A program made the position numbers and the translations under genes. From NCBI RefSeq assembly GCF_001441615.1, contig NZ_LAXJ01000010.1, forward strand, positions 124,001-188,000: a stretch of DNA of 64,000 bases. Reading direction: 5' to 3'. The first letter of the stretch is position 1; every line of letters starts with the position of its first letter. Below are positions 26,796-36,036 of the stretch, piece by piece. The stretch is from Roseovarius atlanticus. Lineage in GTDB: Bacteria; Pseudomonadota; Alphaproteobacteria; Rhodobacterales; Rhodobacteraceae. The notes under the pieces were generated by a model, which saw nothing but the letters and a program-made list of their open reading frames with translations, was not told where the DNA came from and did not search any database.

Positions 26796-29700
26796 CCGGC
26801 ATCGTCGACTGGGCCGCCTCCCGCGCCCGGATGGTGATCGCCTTCATCATCCTCTCCATCGTCGCGGGCACCACCGCCTATATCTCCCTTCCCAAGGAAG
26901 GTGAGCCGGATATCGAGATCCCGGCCCTCTTCGTGTCCGTCAACTTCCCCGGCATCTCGGCCGAGGATTCCGAAAAGCTTCTGGTCAAGCCAATGGAAAC
27001 CGAGCTGTCGGATCTCGACGGTCTCAAGGAAATGACCGGCACCGCGGCCGAAAACTATGCCGGCGTGGCGCTGGAATTCGAATTCGGCTGGGACAAGACC
27101 CAGATCATGGCCGACGTCCGTGATGCCATGAACGCCGCCGAGGCCGATTTTCCCGAAGGCGCCGAGCAATACACGATCAACGAGATCAACTTTTCCGAAT
27201 TCCCCATCATCATCGTGTCGCTTTCCGGTCCGGTGCCCGAACGCACGCTGGCCCGCATCGCCAAGGACCTGCAGGACCGCCTCGAAGGGCTGGAACCGGT
27301 GCTCGAGGCCGGCATCGCCGGCAACCGCGACGAGATGGTCGAGGTGGTCATCGACCCCCTGCGGCTCGAAGCCTACAACGTCACCGCGGGCGAGCTTCTG
27401 AACGTCGTCCAGAACAACAACCAGCTTATCGCGGCGGGCGAGGTCGACAGCGCGCAGGGTGCGTTCTCGGTCAAGATCCCCTCGTCCTTCGACGACACCG
27501 GCGACATCTACGCCCTGCCGGTCAAGACCAATGGCGACCGTGTCGTGACGCTGGGCGATCTCGCGCGCATCAACCTGACGTTCGAGGACCGCGTCGGCAC
27601 CGCGCGCTACAACGGCGAGACGGCCATCGCCCTGCAAGTGGTCAAGCGCAAGGGCTTCAACATCATCGACACCACAGCCCTCGTCCGCGAGGTCGTGGCA
27701 GAGGCCGAGGATGACTGGCCGTCAGAGCTTCAGGTCGCGGTGCAGGTCGACACCTCGAACGATCAGTCGCGCATCATCGCCTCCATGGTCTCACAGCTCG
27801 AAGGCTCGGTGCTGACCGCCATCGCGCTGGTGATGATCGTCACGCTGGCCGCACTCGGCATCCGTCCCGCGCTGCTCGTGGGCTTCGCCATTCCCACCTC
27901 GTTCCTGCTGTGCTTCGCGCTTCTGGCCGTGATGGGCGTGCCGGTCTCGAACATCGTAATGTTCGGCCTGATCCTCGCCGTGGGGATGCTGGTGGACGGC
28001 GCCATCGTCGTGGTCGAATACGCCGACAAGCAGATCGCCGAGGGCGAAGGCCCGATGCACGCCTACGTGGCCGCCGCCAAGCGCATGTTCTGGCCGGTGG
28101 TCAGCTCCACCGCCACCACGCTCTGCGCCTTTTTGCCGATGCTCTTCTGGCCCGGCGTGCCGGGGCAGTTCATGATGATGCTGCCCGTCACGCTCATCTT
28201 CGTGCTGTCGGCCTCGCTGCTGGTCGCGCTCGTGTACCTGCCCGTCATGGGCGGCGTCATGGGCCGCATCGAACGCTGGTTCACCCAGCGAATCGAGGCC
28301 ATCGCGACGACCCACTGGTATTTGCACATCGCGCTCGCGGTGCTGGCCGTGGGCGCGCTCATGCTCGCGGGACAGGCCATCGGACCGCTGGCCCAGCAGG
28401 CCGGCGCGCAATTCGCGGGCATGGACGGCGGCGACATCCTCGGTTCGGTCATCCCATCGCTACTCACCGCCTTCGGCCTCGGCCTCGGCATGGTCATCGC
28501 CGGTGGCGTGGCCCTCGCAGGGGCGCTCACTGCGCTTCTTTGCGCGCTGGCCCTCGTCCGCCGCCTGTCGCTCCTGTGGCAAAGCCTCGACGACTGGCAG
28601 GCCCGCAAGCTGCCCTTCCCCGCCGCGCGCGGCCTGATCTTCGCCGCCGCCGCCATCGGCGCTGCCTGGGCCTCCGGGATCGGCTGGCCCGCCGCCATCG
28701 CGCTCGCGCTCATCGTCTTCGCCGCCATCGCGATCCGGCAATACACCCGCCAGCGCCGCGCCGACCGCATCGACGCAGGCTACCGCCGCTCGCCTTTCGG
28801 CTGGGTCATCCACGCCATCGCCGCCAACCCGGTCATGCCGCTGGTGGCCTTCTGCGCGATCTTCGTCTTCGTCGGCACGGTGCTGATGTATTACGTGAAC
28901 AACAACAACGGCACCGAGTTCTTCGTCGCCTCCGAACCCGAGAACGCCGTCGTCTATGTCCGCGCCCGCGGCAACCTCTCGATCGGCCAGAAGGACGCGC
29001 TGGTGCGCGAGGCGGAACAGGTCGTGCTCGAACACCCCAACGTCCTCTCGGCCTTCTCCTTCGCCGGCGACGGCGGCCTGAACAACAACACCGGCGGCGC
29101 GCAGCCCCCGCTCGACACCATAGGCCAGGTCCAGTTCGAACTCATCAAGTGGGAGGACCGCCCGACCACCTTTGAGACGTGGTTCACCGTCCCCATCCTC
29201 GACTTCGACGTGCAGCGCCGCGTGAACGACCCGGTGGCGGACGGCCAGCGCACCATCGACCAGCTGACCGCACAGCTTGAACAAATCCCCGGCATGAAGG
29301 TCGAGATCCTGTCGCTGGAACAAGGCCCCGCCTCGGCCAAGCCCGTGCACCTGCGCCTCAAGGGTGACAACTGGCAGGAGCTTCAGGAGTTCACCGCCCG
29401 CGCCCGCGAAAAGTTCGAAGAAACCCGCGGCTTGGAACTCATCGAGGACACGCTGCCCCTGCCCGGCATCGACTGGCAGATCGACGTGGACGTCGAAAAG
29501 GCCGGCCGCTTCGGCGCCGACGTGGCCACCGTCGGCGCCATGGTGCAGCTCGTCACCCGTGGCATCCTGCTCGACACCATGCGCGTGCCCTCCTCGGACG
29601 AGGAAATCGACATCCGCGTCCGCCTGCCCGCCGAAGACCGCGTGCTCTCCACCCTCGACACGCTCAAGGTCCGCACCGAGGACGGCCTCGTGCCGCTTTC

Positions 29701-30769
29701 GAACTTCATCACCCGACAGCCGGTGCCGAAACTGGCCCAGATCGACCGCGTCGACCAGACCCGCTATTTCGACGTCAAGGCCGCGGTGACCGACGGCCTC
29801 ACGGTCACCCAGACCAATGAGAACGGCGAGGAAACCCAAGCGCCGCTCACCGCCAACGAGCGGATCGCGACCCTCACCGAATGGCTCGACAGCACCGAAA
29901 TGCCGCGCAGCGTCTCCTATGAATGGACCGGCGACGCCGAAGATCAGGAAGAATCCGGCGCCTTCCTGCAACAGGCGTTCCTTGGCGCTCTGGGGCTGAT
30001 GTTCATCATCCTGCTGGCGCAGTTCAACTCGGTCTACAACGCCGTGCTCGTGCTTCTGGCCGTGATTCTCTCCACCGCCGGCGTCCTCATCGGGATGCTG
30101 GTGATGAACCAGCCGTTTTCCATCATCATGACCGGCACCGGCATCGTGGCGCTCGCGGGCATCGTGGTGAACAACAACATCGTCCTGATCGACACCTACC
30201 AGGAATATTCCCGCTACATGCCCCGGATCGAGGCGATCACCCGCACGGCCGAGGCGCGCATCCGTCCCGTCCTGCTGACCACGATCACCACCATGGCGGG
30301 CCTTGCGCCGATGATGTTCGGCCTCAGCCTCGATTTCTTCGCCGGCGGCTACACCTTCAACAGCCCAACCGCGCTCTGGTGGAAACAGCTGGCCACCGCG
30401 GTCGTCTTCGGCCTCGGAATCGCCACCGTGCTCACGCTTGTCTTCACGCCTTCCATGCTGGCGCTGCGCATCTGGGCCACCACCTATGTCGCCTGGGGGG
30501 CGCAGCTTCTGGCCAAGCTCTCCTTCGGCCGCACCAGCCGCGCCGCCCGCGACTGGGCCTTGTCGCGCCAGGCCGCCCGCGTCCGCGCGCCCGAGATTAT
30601 CTGGACCGAAGAGATCCCCGACACCGCCTACGAGGACGACACGAGCCAGCCCGAACTGGCGCTCGACGACGTCAAGGGCGTGCTGGCGGCCCGCAAGGCC
30701 GCGACGGAGGGCTCGGATGACGACGACGGCACGCCGCCCAAGGACAAATCCCTGCGCGCCGCCGAATGA
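26792..30769 (+). CDS. RND efflux permease with enlarged central membrane insert
   Basis: A 1325-residue proton-driven pump of the AcrB superfamily. The first half has the TM1 start, the porter domain and the TM4 proton-relay region (FGLILAVGMLVDGAIVVVE). The second half has ALAGIVVNNNIVLIDTYQEY. It is longer than the usual 1020-1060 residues for two reasons: residues about 505-665, between TM6 and TM7, hold several extra hydrophobic segments (LHIALAVLAVGALMLAG and others), and the last ~85 residues form a hydrophilic tail. Substrate is unknown. Translationally coupled to the adaptor gene. Confidence 0.9.
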   Translation: MTGIVDWAASRARMVIAFIILSIVAGTTAYISLPKEGEPDIEIPALFVSVNFPGISAEDSEKLLVKPMETELSDLDGLKEMTGTAAENYAGVALEFEFGWDKTQIMADVRDAMNAAEADFPEGAEQYTINEINFSEFPIIIVSLSGPVPERTLARIAKDLQDRLEGLEPVLEAGIAGNRDEMVEVVIDPLRLEAYNVTAGELLNVVQNNNQLIAAGEVDSAQGAFSVKIPSSFDDTGDIYALPVKTNGDRVVTLGDLARINLTFEDRVGTARYNGETAIALQVVKRKGFNIIDTTALVREVVAEAEDDWPSELQVAVQVDTSNDQSRIIASMVSQLEGSVLTAIALVMIVTLAALGIRPALLVGFAIPTSFLLCFALLAVMGVPVSNIVMFGLILAVGMLVDGAIVVVEYADKQIAEGEGPMHAYVAAAKRMFWPVVSSTATTLCAFLPMLFWPGVPGQFMMMLPVTLIFVLSASLLVALVYLPVMGGVMGRIERWFTQRIEAIATTHWYLHIALAVLAVGALMLAGQAIGPLAQQAGAQFAGMDGGDILGSVIPSLLTAFGLGLGMVIAGGVALAGALTALLCALALVRRLSLLWQSLDDWQARKLPFPAARGLIFAAAAIGAAWASGIGWPAAIALALIVFAAIAIRQYTRQRRADRIDAGYRRSPFGWVIHAIAANPVMPLVAFCAIFVFVGTVLMYYVNNNNGTEFFVASEPENAVVYVRARGNLSIGQKDALVREAEQVVLEHPNVLSAFSFAGDGGLNNNTGGAQPPLDTIGQVQFELIKWEDRPTTFETWFTVPILDFDVQRRVNDPVADGQRTIDQLTAQLEQIPGMKVEILSLEQGPASAKPVHLRLKGDNWQELQEFTARAREKFEETRGLELIEDTLPLPGIDWQIDVDVEKAGRFGADVATVGAMVQLVTRGILLDTMRVPSSDEEIDIRVRLPAEDRVLSTLDTLKVRTEDGLVPLSNFITRQPVPKLAQIDRVDQTRYFDVKAAVTDGLTVTQTNENGEETQAPLTANERIATLTEWLDSTEMPRSVSYEWTGDAEDQEESGAFLQQAFLGALGLMFIILLAQFNSVYNAVLVLLAVILSTAGVLIGMLVMNQPFSIIMTGTGIVALAGIVVNNNIVLIDTYQEYSRYMPRIEAITRTAEARIRPVLLTTITTMAGLAPMMFGLSLDFFAGGYTFNSPTALWWKQLATAVVFGLGIATVLTLVFTPSMLALRIWATTYVAWGAQLLAKLSFGRTSRAARDWALSRQAARVRAPEIIWTEEIPDTAYEDDTSQPELALDDVKGVLAARKAATEGSDDDDGTPPKDKSLRAAE

Positions 30770-30817
30770 CACTCCCATAAGTTGCACCCCGCGCCACCAT
30801 GTCAGATCACGGCGCGC

Positions 30818-31036
30818 TCAGCCTTTCGCGTCGGTCGACAGGTCCAGCGACATGACGCCCTGGTCCGCATCCGGCCCGCCCCCGACGAACAACACGACCG
30901 TCCCGACCTCAAGCTTCTGCCAAAGCTCGGGAAAATCGGCCTCTCGCGCGCGGAAAAGAGGATTCCCCGGCTCATCCGACCAGATATGGGCAATGCTTCC
31001 ATCTTGCGAAAAATACAGGATCGTCCCGCGGCGCAT
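30818..31036 (-). CDS. Small cold-shock-domain-like protein
   Basis: A 72-residue protein starting MRRGTILYFSQDGSIAHIW. It has the GTI-x-YF-x-x-x-G-x-I layout of a cold-shock/OB fold but without the usual aromatic RNP motifs, followed by ELWQKLEVGTVVLFVGGGPDADQGVMSLDL. The ATG at 31036 has AAGGGG 4 bases upstream, clearly better than an upstream ATG at 31126. A different minus-strand frame overlaps here but lacks a comparable start. Nucleic-acid binding is a guess from fold resemblance. Confidence 0.6.
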   Translation of the reverse strand: MRRGTILYFSQDGSIAHIWSDEPGNPLFRAREADFPELWQKLEVGTVVLFVGGGPDADQGVMSLDLSTDAKG

Positions 31037-31427
31037 GTTACCCCTTGCCTTGTGCGTCTCCAGCGTCGACCGCTCGCACCAAAACCAGAAGAACACTTGT
31101 AAAACAGGGGCCGCGAAGCCCCGCACATACGCGAGTCGTCAGACCTCTTCCACCGTGAAATAATCGGAATGACCCCAAAATCCAGAAAAGTTTCGTCACC
31201 CTCGGGACAGCAAGCCGTGCGGTCCGGAGTCCACCGGCTTGACCATCGCCGACCGGCAACCTCGGCCTCTTGCCGGCACAACGCGCCAGTACACTGATAT
31301 GCAGCGCCCGTGCGTCGTGCCTCGTCGGAAACGATGATTCGGGCATCCGCCACCTCGTGACATCTTCAGTGCCAAAATCAATATGTCACAACCATGGCGA
31401 CAGTAAGGCACGCGGCGCGCTCTGTCC
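31037..31427. other. 391-bp non-coding stretch
   Basis: No convincing gene is seen between the CSD-like gene and the ATM1-type exporter gene. The only structure noted is an inverted repeat GTGACAT (31357-31363) / ATGTCAC (31383-31389) separated by 19 bases, which could be an operator upstream of the CSD-like gene. Short open frames in this stretch lack ribosome-binding sites and natural protein composition. Confidence 0.6.
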
Positions 31428-33245
31428 TCAGGCGGCCCGCTCTCGCTCGCTCGCCTGCCGCGCCCAGAGACCCGCATAGCGCCCCTCCCGTGCCAACAGC
31501 TCGGCATGGGTGCCTTCCTCGACTATCCGGCCGTCCTCCAGCACCACGATGCGGTCGGCATCGGCCACCGTCGACAGACGGTGCGCGATGGTGATCACCG
31601 TGCGCCCCTCGCCCGCACGGCGCAGCGCGTCCTGGATGTCGCGTTCGGTCTCGGTATCCAGCGCGCTGGTGGCCTCGTCCAGCAACAGGATCGGCGGATC
31701 CTTCAGCAGCGTCCGCGCGATGCCCACACGCTGCTTTTCCCCGCCCGACAGCTTCAGCCCACGCTCGCCCACCTGCGTGTCATAGCCCTCGGGAAGCCCT
31801 TCGATGAACGCGTGGATCTGCGCCGCCTGCGCCGCCGCCTCGATATCGGCCTGCGTGGCCCCGTCGCGCCCATAGGCGATGTTGTACCCGATCGTGTCGT
31901 TGAACAGCACCGTGTCCTGCGGCACCACCCCGATGGCGCCGTGCAGGCTCTTCTGGGTCACGCTGCGCACATCCTGCCCGTCGATCTCCAGCGCGCCGCC
32001 GCTGACGTCATAGAACCGGAACAGCAGCCGCCCGATGGTGGACTTGCCCGACCCCGACGGCCCCACCAGCGCCACGGTCTCGCCCGCCGCCACATCCAGC
32101 GAAACGCCATGCAGGATCGGCCGTTCCGGGTCATAGCCAAAGGACACGTCGCGAAACCGCACCGACCCACCGTCGACTTTCAGGTCCTTTGCATCCGGAT
32201 CGTCGGTCACGTCCGGCCGTTGCTCCAGCAGATCGAACATATGCGCCATATCCACCAGGCTTTGCCGGATCTCGCGATAGACCGTACCCAGAAAGTTCAG
32301 CGGCATGGTGATCTGGATCATGTAGGCGTTGACCATCACGAAATCGCCCACCGTCAGGTCACCGCTCTGCACGCCCACCGCGGCCATCACCATCACCGCC
32401 ACCAGCCCGCCGGTGATCAGGAAACTTTGCCCGACATTCAGGAAAGCCAGCGAATAGGAGGTCTGCAAGGCCGCGCTCTCGTACCCTTCCATCGCCCGGT
32501 CATACCGCGCCGCCTCGCGCCCTTCGGCGCCGAAATACTTCACCGTCTCGAAATTCAGCAGGCTGTCGATCGCCTTCTGGTTGGCGTCGGTATCCTGATC
32601 GTTCATCCGCCGGCGCAGCTTCACGCGCCATTCCGTCACCTTGAAGGTAAAGATCGTGTAGGCCGCGATCACCGCCATCACCACGGCAAGATACGACCAG
32701 TCGAACAACGTCCACAGCACCGCGCCGATCATCAGCAGCTCCAGGATCAGCGGCCCGATCGAGAACAGCAGGAACCGCAGCAGGAATTCCACGCTTTTCA
32801 CACCGCGCTCGATGATCCGGCTCAGCCCCCCGGTCTTGCGCGTCATATGAAACCGCATCGACATCTGGTGAATGTGCTGAAACGTCTCCAGCGCCAGCCG
32901 CCGCAGCCCGCGCTGCGCCACCGGTGCGAATATCGCGTCGCGCAACTGCTGAAAGCCCACGTTCATCAGCCGCGCCATGCCATAGGCCACGGTCAGCCCG
33001 ATCGCGCCTGCGCCCAGCATCCAGGCCGCCTCCCGGCCCTCGCCAGCCAACTGATCCACCGCCGCCTTGTAGAAAAACGGCGTGCCCACCGCCACGACCT
33101 TGGCCAGCACCAGCGCGATCATCGCCAGCACGACCTTGCGCTTGGCCCAGGTCTGTCCTTCGGGCCACAGGTACGGGGCCACGCGCCGGATCACCTGAAG
33201 CGCGTTGTCCGGCATTTCCGTCGCTGTCGTGGGTCTGCGCCGCAT
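31428..33245 (-). CDS. ATM1-type ABC exporter (fused permease-ATPase)
   Basis: A 605-residue half-transporter: an N-terminal six-helix exporter domain (about residues 30-330) and a C-terminal ATPase with Walker A GPSGSGKST, signature LSGGEKQRVGIARTLL, Walker B ILLLDEATSALD and H-loop IAHRLST. The soluble N-terminus and overall length match the Atm1/HMT1 group that exports glutathione-bound or sulfur-containing compounds. The ATG at 33245 has AAGGAG 6 bases upstream. An iron-sulfur or metal-detoxification role is inferred from the family. Confidence 0.9.
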   Translation of the reverse strand: MRRRPTTATEMPDNALQVIRRVAPYLWPEGQTWAKRKVVLAMIALVLAKVVAVGTPFFYKAAVDQLAGEGREAAWMLGAGAIGLTVAYGMARLMNVGFQQLRDAIFAPVAQRGLRRLALETFQHIHQMSMRFHMTRKTGGLSRIIERGVKSVEFLLRFLLFSIGPLILELLMIGAVLWTLFDWSYLAVVMAVIAAYTIFTFKVTEWRVKLRRRMNDQDTDANQKAIDSLLNFETVKYFGAEGREAARYDRAMEGYESAALQTSYSLAFLNVGQSFLITGGLVAVMVMAAVGVQSGDLTVGDFVMVNAYMIQITMPLNFLGTVYREIRQSLVDMAHMFDLLEQRPDVTDDPDAKDLKVDGGSVRFRDVSFGYDPERPILHGVSLDVAAGETVALVGPSGSGKSTIGRLLFRFYDVSGGALEIDGQDVRSVTQKSLHGAIGVVPQDTVLFNDTIGYNIAYGRDGATQADIEAAAQAAQIHAFIEGLPEGYDTQVGERGLKLSGGEKQRVGIARTLLKDPPILLLDEATSALDTETERDIQDALRRAGEGRTVITIAHRLSTVADADRIVVLEDGRIVEEGTHAELLAREGRYAGLWARQASERERAA

Positions 33246-33411
33246 CTGATCTCCTTCGTCCCTCCGCTGACATAGGCCAAGCCCGCCCGCAAGACCAGCG
33301 GCAGGACCGCACAGACCTGTCGCACTTTCCGCAAGGACGCCGGAACCAATTCCGCCGGCCCGCGTTACAATGCCAACGGCAGGCATCGTGCCTTATGAAC
33401 GGAGAAAGAAA

Positions 33412-33537
33412 ATGCGTATCATCGCAGCACTTACCGCCCTTTTCGCCCTCGCCGCGTGCGAGACGACCGAAGGGTTCGGGCGCGACCTGTCCAACCTCGG
33501 CGACAGCATCGAGGAAGAGGCCGAAGAAAACGATTGA
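33412..33537 (+). CDS. Entericidin A/B family lipoprotein
   Basis: A 41-residue lipoprotein: signal MRIIAALTALFALAAC with lipobox LAAC, then a short mature peptide (CETTEGFGRDLSNLGDSIEEEAEEND) with the GxGxDxxxxGxxxE pattern of the entericidin family. GGAGA lies 7 bases before the ATG. Family members are small envelope lipoproteins linked to stress or programmed lysis in enterobacteria; in alphaproteobacteria their role is unclear. It is too short for many gene finders. A terminator follows at 33611. Confidence 0.88.
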   Translation: MRIIAALTALFALAACETTEGFGRDLSNLGDSIEEEAEEND

Positions 33538-33610
33538 GCCCTCTTTCAAGCGGCGTCGTGATCCCCCGATCCAAACTCGATCACGGCGTTCGCCAGGGAA
33601 AGTTACAAGG

Positions 33611-33640
33611 CCCCGGCGCGGATCCCGCGTCGGGGTTTTC
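33611..33640 (+). terminator. Terminator downstream of the entericidin gene
   Basis: An 11-bp stem with one G-T pair (33611-33621 with 33625-33635), loop ATC, followed by TTTTCC. It lies between the entericidin gene and the convergent LysM gene. Confidence 0.75.
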
Positions 33641-33651
33641 CTTTGGCGGGC

Positions 33652-35385
33652 CTACTCCACCGCCACCTGGTCGGGGATGGTAAAGACCTGACCGGGGTAA
33701 ATCAGGTCGGGGTCGCGGATGCGGTCGCGATTGGCCTCGAAGATCCGCACATATTCGATCCCCTCGCCGTAATTGCGCCGCGAGATCCCCCACAGCGTGT
33801 ATCCCGGCTGCACCGTCACCGCCTGCACCAGCTTGCCCGCCTGCGTGGCCTCGGCCAGCAGCGTCTCGTCCTCGCGCTTGAACGGCGTCTCGACCCGGCT
33901 GGTGACGTTGCCATCGGCATCCACCTCGTCGATCCGCAGGGTATAGACGCCGGTATCCACCTCGGGCAACTCGGTGTCCCAGCTGCCGTCCGCCTCGATC
34001 CGCGAGGTCGTGACCGGCGTGTTGTCCAGATACACACGCACGAACCCGTCGCGCGCGCCCCGGCCCGACAATTCCACGCCGCCGGTGTCGGAATAGCTGA
34101 TCGCGTCCAGCGCCACCACCGACATCACCTCGGGGCTGGCGTCTCCGGGCGCAGGCTGGATCACCCGCACGCCGTCCTTGTCAGACATCAGCACCGCCGC
34201 GCCGGGCGCGGGATCGCTGGTCTCCTGGCCGGACCCACCATCGCTTGCGGCGACGGCGGTTTGCGCGGCGCCTGACGTGTCGCTACCCTGCCCCGTCTCG
34301 GCCCCGCCGCTCGCGGCAAGGGTGTCCACAGCGTCATCTTCTGCCCCCAAGGCCGCGGCGCGCTCCGTTCCGGCCGCGCCGGTCGCCGCACTCGTCGGCG
34401 GGTCGTCCGCGCTCGCGCTGGCGGCCCCGGTCCCCGCCTCGGTCACGCCGTCCTGCCCGTCCTCGGCCTCGGTTTGGGCATCCGCAACGCCGCCCGTTTC
34501 GCTTTCCGCGCCGGTCGCGCTCTCGGGCGCCGGTTGCGCCACTTCCGCCTGGCCCGTGCCCGCGTCGGCGCTCTCATCCGCCGGATCCAACAGCGCAACC
34601 GTCTCGACCTCGCGGTCAGGCGCGCTCGCCACGGTCTGGCGCGCCGTCTCCTCCGGCTCAGCGGTCTCGACCGGCTCGGAAGCCTGCGCTTGCGCCATAT
34701 CATCCGTCTCGGCCGGGCGCGTTACCGCCCCGGCCTCGGCCCGGTCCGCGGTCTCCGCCTCGGGCGTCTCAGGTATCGCAGCCGTATCCGCCGTCGCGGC
34801 CTCCGCCTCTACCGCATCCGGCTGCTTGGCCGCACGCAGCGGCGCGATAATGATCTGGCCTTCGCTTTCCACGTCCTCGCCGGTCTCGGGCGAGCGCATG
34901 GTCAGCGACAGAATCCGCGGCTCCTCGCTCGGGTCGACCGTCACGAACTCGACGAACTCGCCATTGCCCTCCGGTACGAAACTGCGCAGCACGTCCCGGT
35001 CCAGCCGGATCGCGGTCTCCCAACCCGGCTCGGCCCGCCCGGCCACCAGCATCCGGCCATCCGGGTCCAGCCTGAAGGTATTCACCTTCGGCGGCCCCGG
35101 CATCTCGGGTGTGGGCTGAGTCTCTGCCGTATCGGCGGACACATCGCCTTCGGCCTCGGCGGGCGCGTCCGACGCTTCCGTCTCGGTCCCGGTCTCGGCC
35201 CCAGCGGTCTCTCCGCTTTGCTCGTCCTGCGGCACCTCCGGCGCGCTCAGACCCGCGGGCTGCGGCGCATCTTCAGCGGGCCCGAACACCCCGCCGGCGA
35301 TCAGCCCGCCCACGACCACAGCCGCCCCGACCGCCCCGGCGATCCAGATCCCTTGCCCCCCTGCCATGCCAGACAGCTTGCTCAT
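33652..35385 (-). CDS. LysM domain cell-wall-associated protein
   Basis: A 577-residue protein with an N-terminal membrane helix (GIWIAGAVGAAVVVGGLIAGGVFG, about residues 11-34), long Ala/Glu/Thr-rich disordered segments (about 40-85 and 180-365), two beta-rich modules (TFRLDPDGRMLVAGRAEPGW and ELSGRGARDGFVRVYLDN), and a C-terminal LysM motif (VQPGYTLWGISRRNYGEG, then IYPGQVFTIP). LysM binds peptidoglycan, so the protein probably bridges inner membrane and wall. The ATG at 35385 is preferred over one at 35391 because of GGGGA spacing. Confidence 0.88.
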   Translation of the reverse strand: MSKLSGMAGGQGIWIAGAVGAAVVVGGLIAGGVFGPAEDAPQPAGLSAPEVPQDEQSGETAGAETGTETEASDAPAEAEGDVSADTAETQPTPEMPGPPKVNTFRLDPDGRMLVAGRAEPGWETAIRLDRDVLRSFVPEGNGEFVEFVTVDPSEEPRILSLTMRSPETGEDVESEGQIIIAPLRAAKQPDAVEAEAATADTAAIPETPEAETADRAEAGAVTRPAETDDMAQAQASEPVETAEPEETARQTVASAPDREVETVALLDPADESADAGTGQAEVAQPAPESATGAESETGGVADAQTEAEDGQDGVTEAGTGAASASADDPPTSAATGAAGTERAAALGAEDDAVDTLAASGGAETGQGSDTSGAAQTAVAASDGGSGQETSDPAPGAAVLMSDKDGVRVIQPAPGDASPEVMSVVALDAISYSDTGGVELSGRGARDGFVRVYLDNTPVTTSRIEADGSWDTELPEVDTGVYTLRIDEVDADGNVTSRVETPFKREDETLLAEATQAGKLVQAVTVQPGYTLWGISRRNYGEGIEYVRIFEANRDRIRDPDLIYPGQVFTIPDQVAVE

Positions 35386-35484
35386 ATGCATTTCCCCCAA
35401 CCGCGCGACAGCTCTGCGGTTGCGAGAGTTTAGCAACACCGGCTAAAACGGTCAAAAGAAGCCCCTCCAGCCATCGGTGATTTC

Positions 35485-36036
35485 ATGTTCAAGCGTTCCG
35501 TCTGTGTCTTTTGTGGCTCACGCAAAGGGCGCAACCCGGCCCATGAGGCCGCCGCCACGGACCTCGGCACCGCCCTCGCGCAGAACGACATGCGGCTGGT
35601 CTACGGCGCGGGCGACGTGGGGCTGATGGGGGCCGTGGCGCGCGCGGCCCAGGCCGCGGGCGGCGAAACCTTCGGCGTCATTCCCGACCACCTCGTGAAA
35701 TGGGAGGTCGGCAAGACCGATCTCACCCGCTACATCGTCACCGAGACGATGCACGAGCGCAAGAAAGTCATGTTCATGAACTGCGACGCGGTGGTGGTCC
35801 TGCCGGGCGGCGCAGGCTCGCTCGACGAGTATTTCGAGGTTCTCACCTGGCGCCAGATCGGCCTGCATGAAAAACCGGTTTTCCTATTGAATACAGAAGG
35901 CTACTGGACAAAGCTCATACATCTTATCGACCATGTCATCGACGAGGGCTTCGCCGACGCCTCCCTGCGCGACTACACCACCGTCGTGGACACGGTTCAG
36001 GACCTGATGGACGGCCTCGGCGCCACGGGCCGGTAA
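35485..36036 (+). CDS. LOG family protein (cytokinin riboside 5-prime-monophosphate phosphoribohydrolase-like)
   Basis: A 183-residue Rossmann-fold protein of the TIGR00730 group. VFCGSRKGRNP opens the nucleotide-binding site, and the catalytic signature appears as VVVLPGGAGSLDEYFEVLTW (the PGGxGTxxE motif with Ser for Thr). Bacterial LOG proteins hydrolyse nucleoside monophosphates to base and ribose 5-phosphate. The last 40 bases overlap the end of the convergent rarD gene. Confidence 0.92.
   Translation: MFKRSVCVFCGSRKGRNPAHEAAATDLGTALAQNDMRLVYGAGDVGLMGAVARAAQAAGGETFGVIPDHLVKWEVGKTDLTRYIVTETMHERKKVMFMNCDAVVVLPGGAGSLDEYFEVLTWRQIGLHEKPVFLLNTEGYWTKLIHLIDHVIDEGFADASLRDYTTVVDTVQDLMDGLGATGR

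Noticed and set aside
28460..30787. 775-residue minus-strand open frame opposite the RND permease
   Set aside because: Biased composition and no recognisable domain; the permease on the other strand is certain.
30802..31353. Longer 183-residue frame overlapping the CSD-like gene
   Set aside because: The shorter frame has a strong ribosome-binding site and a folded-domain pattern; the longer one is Arg/Cys-rich and has neither.
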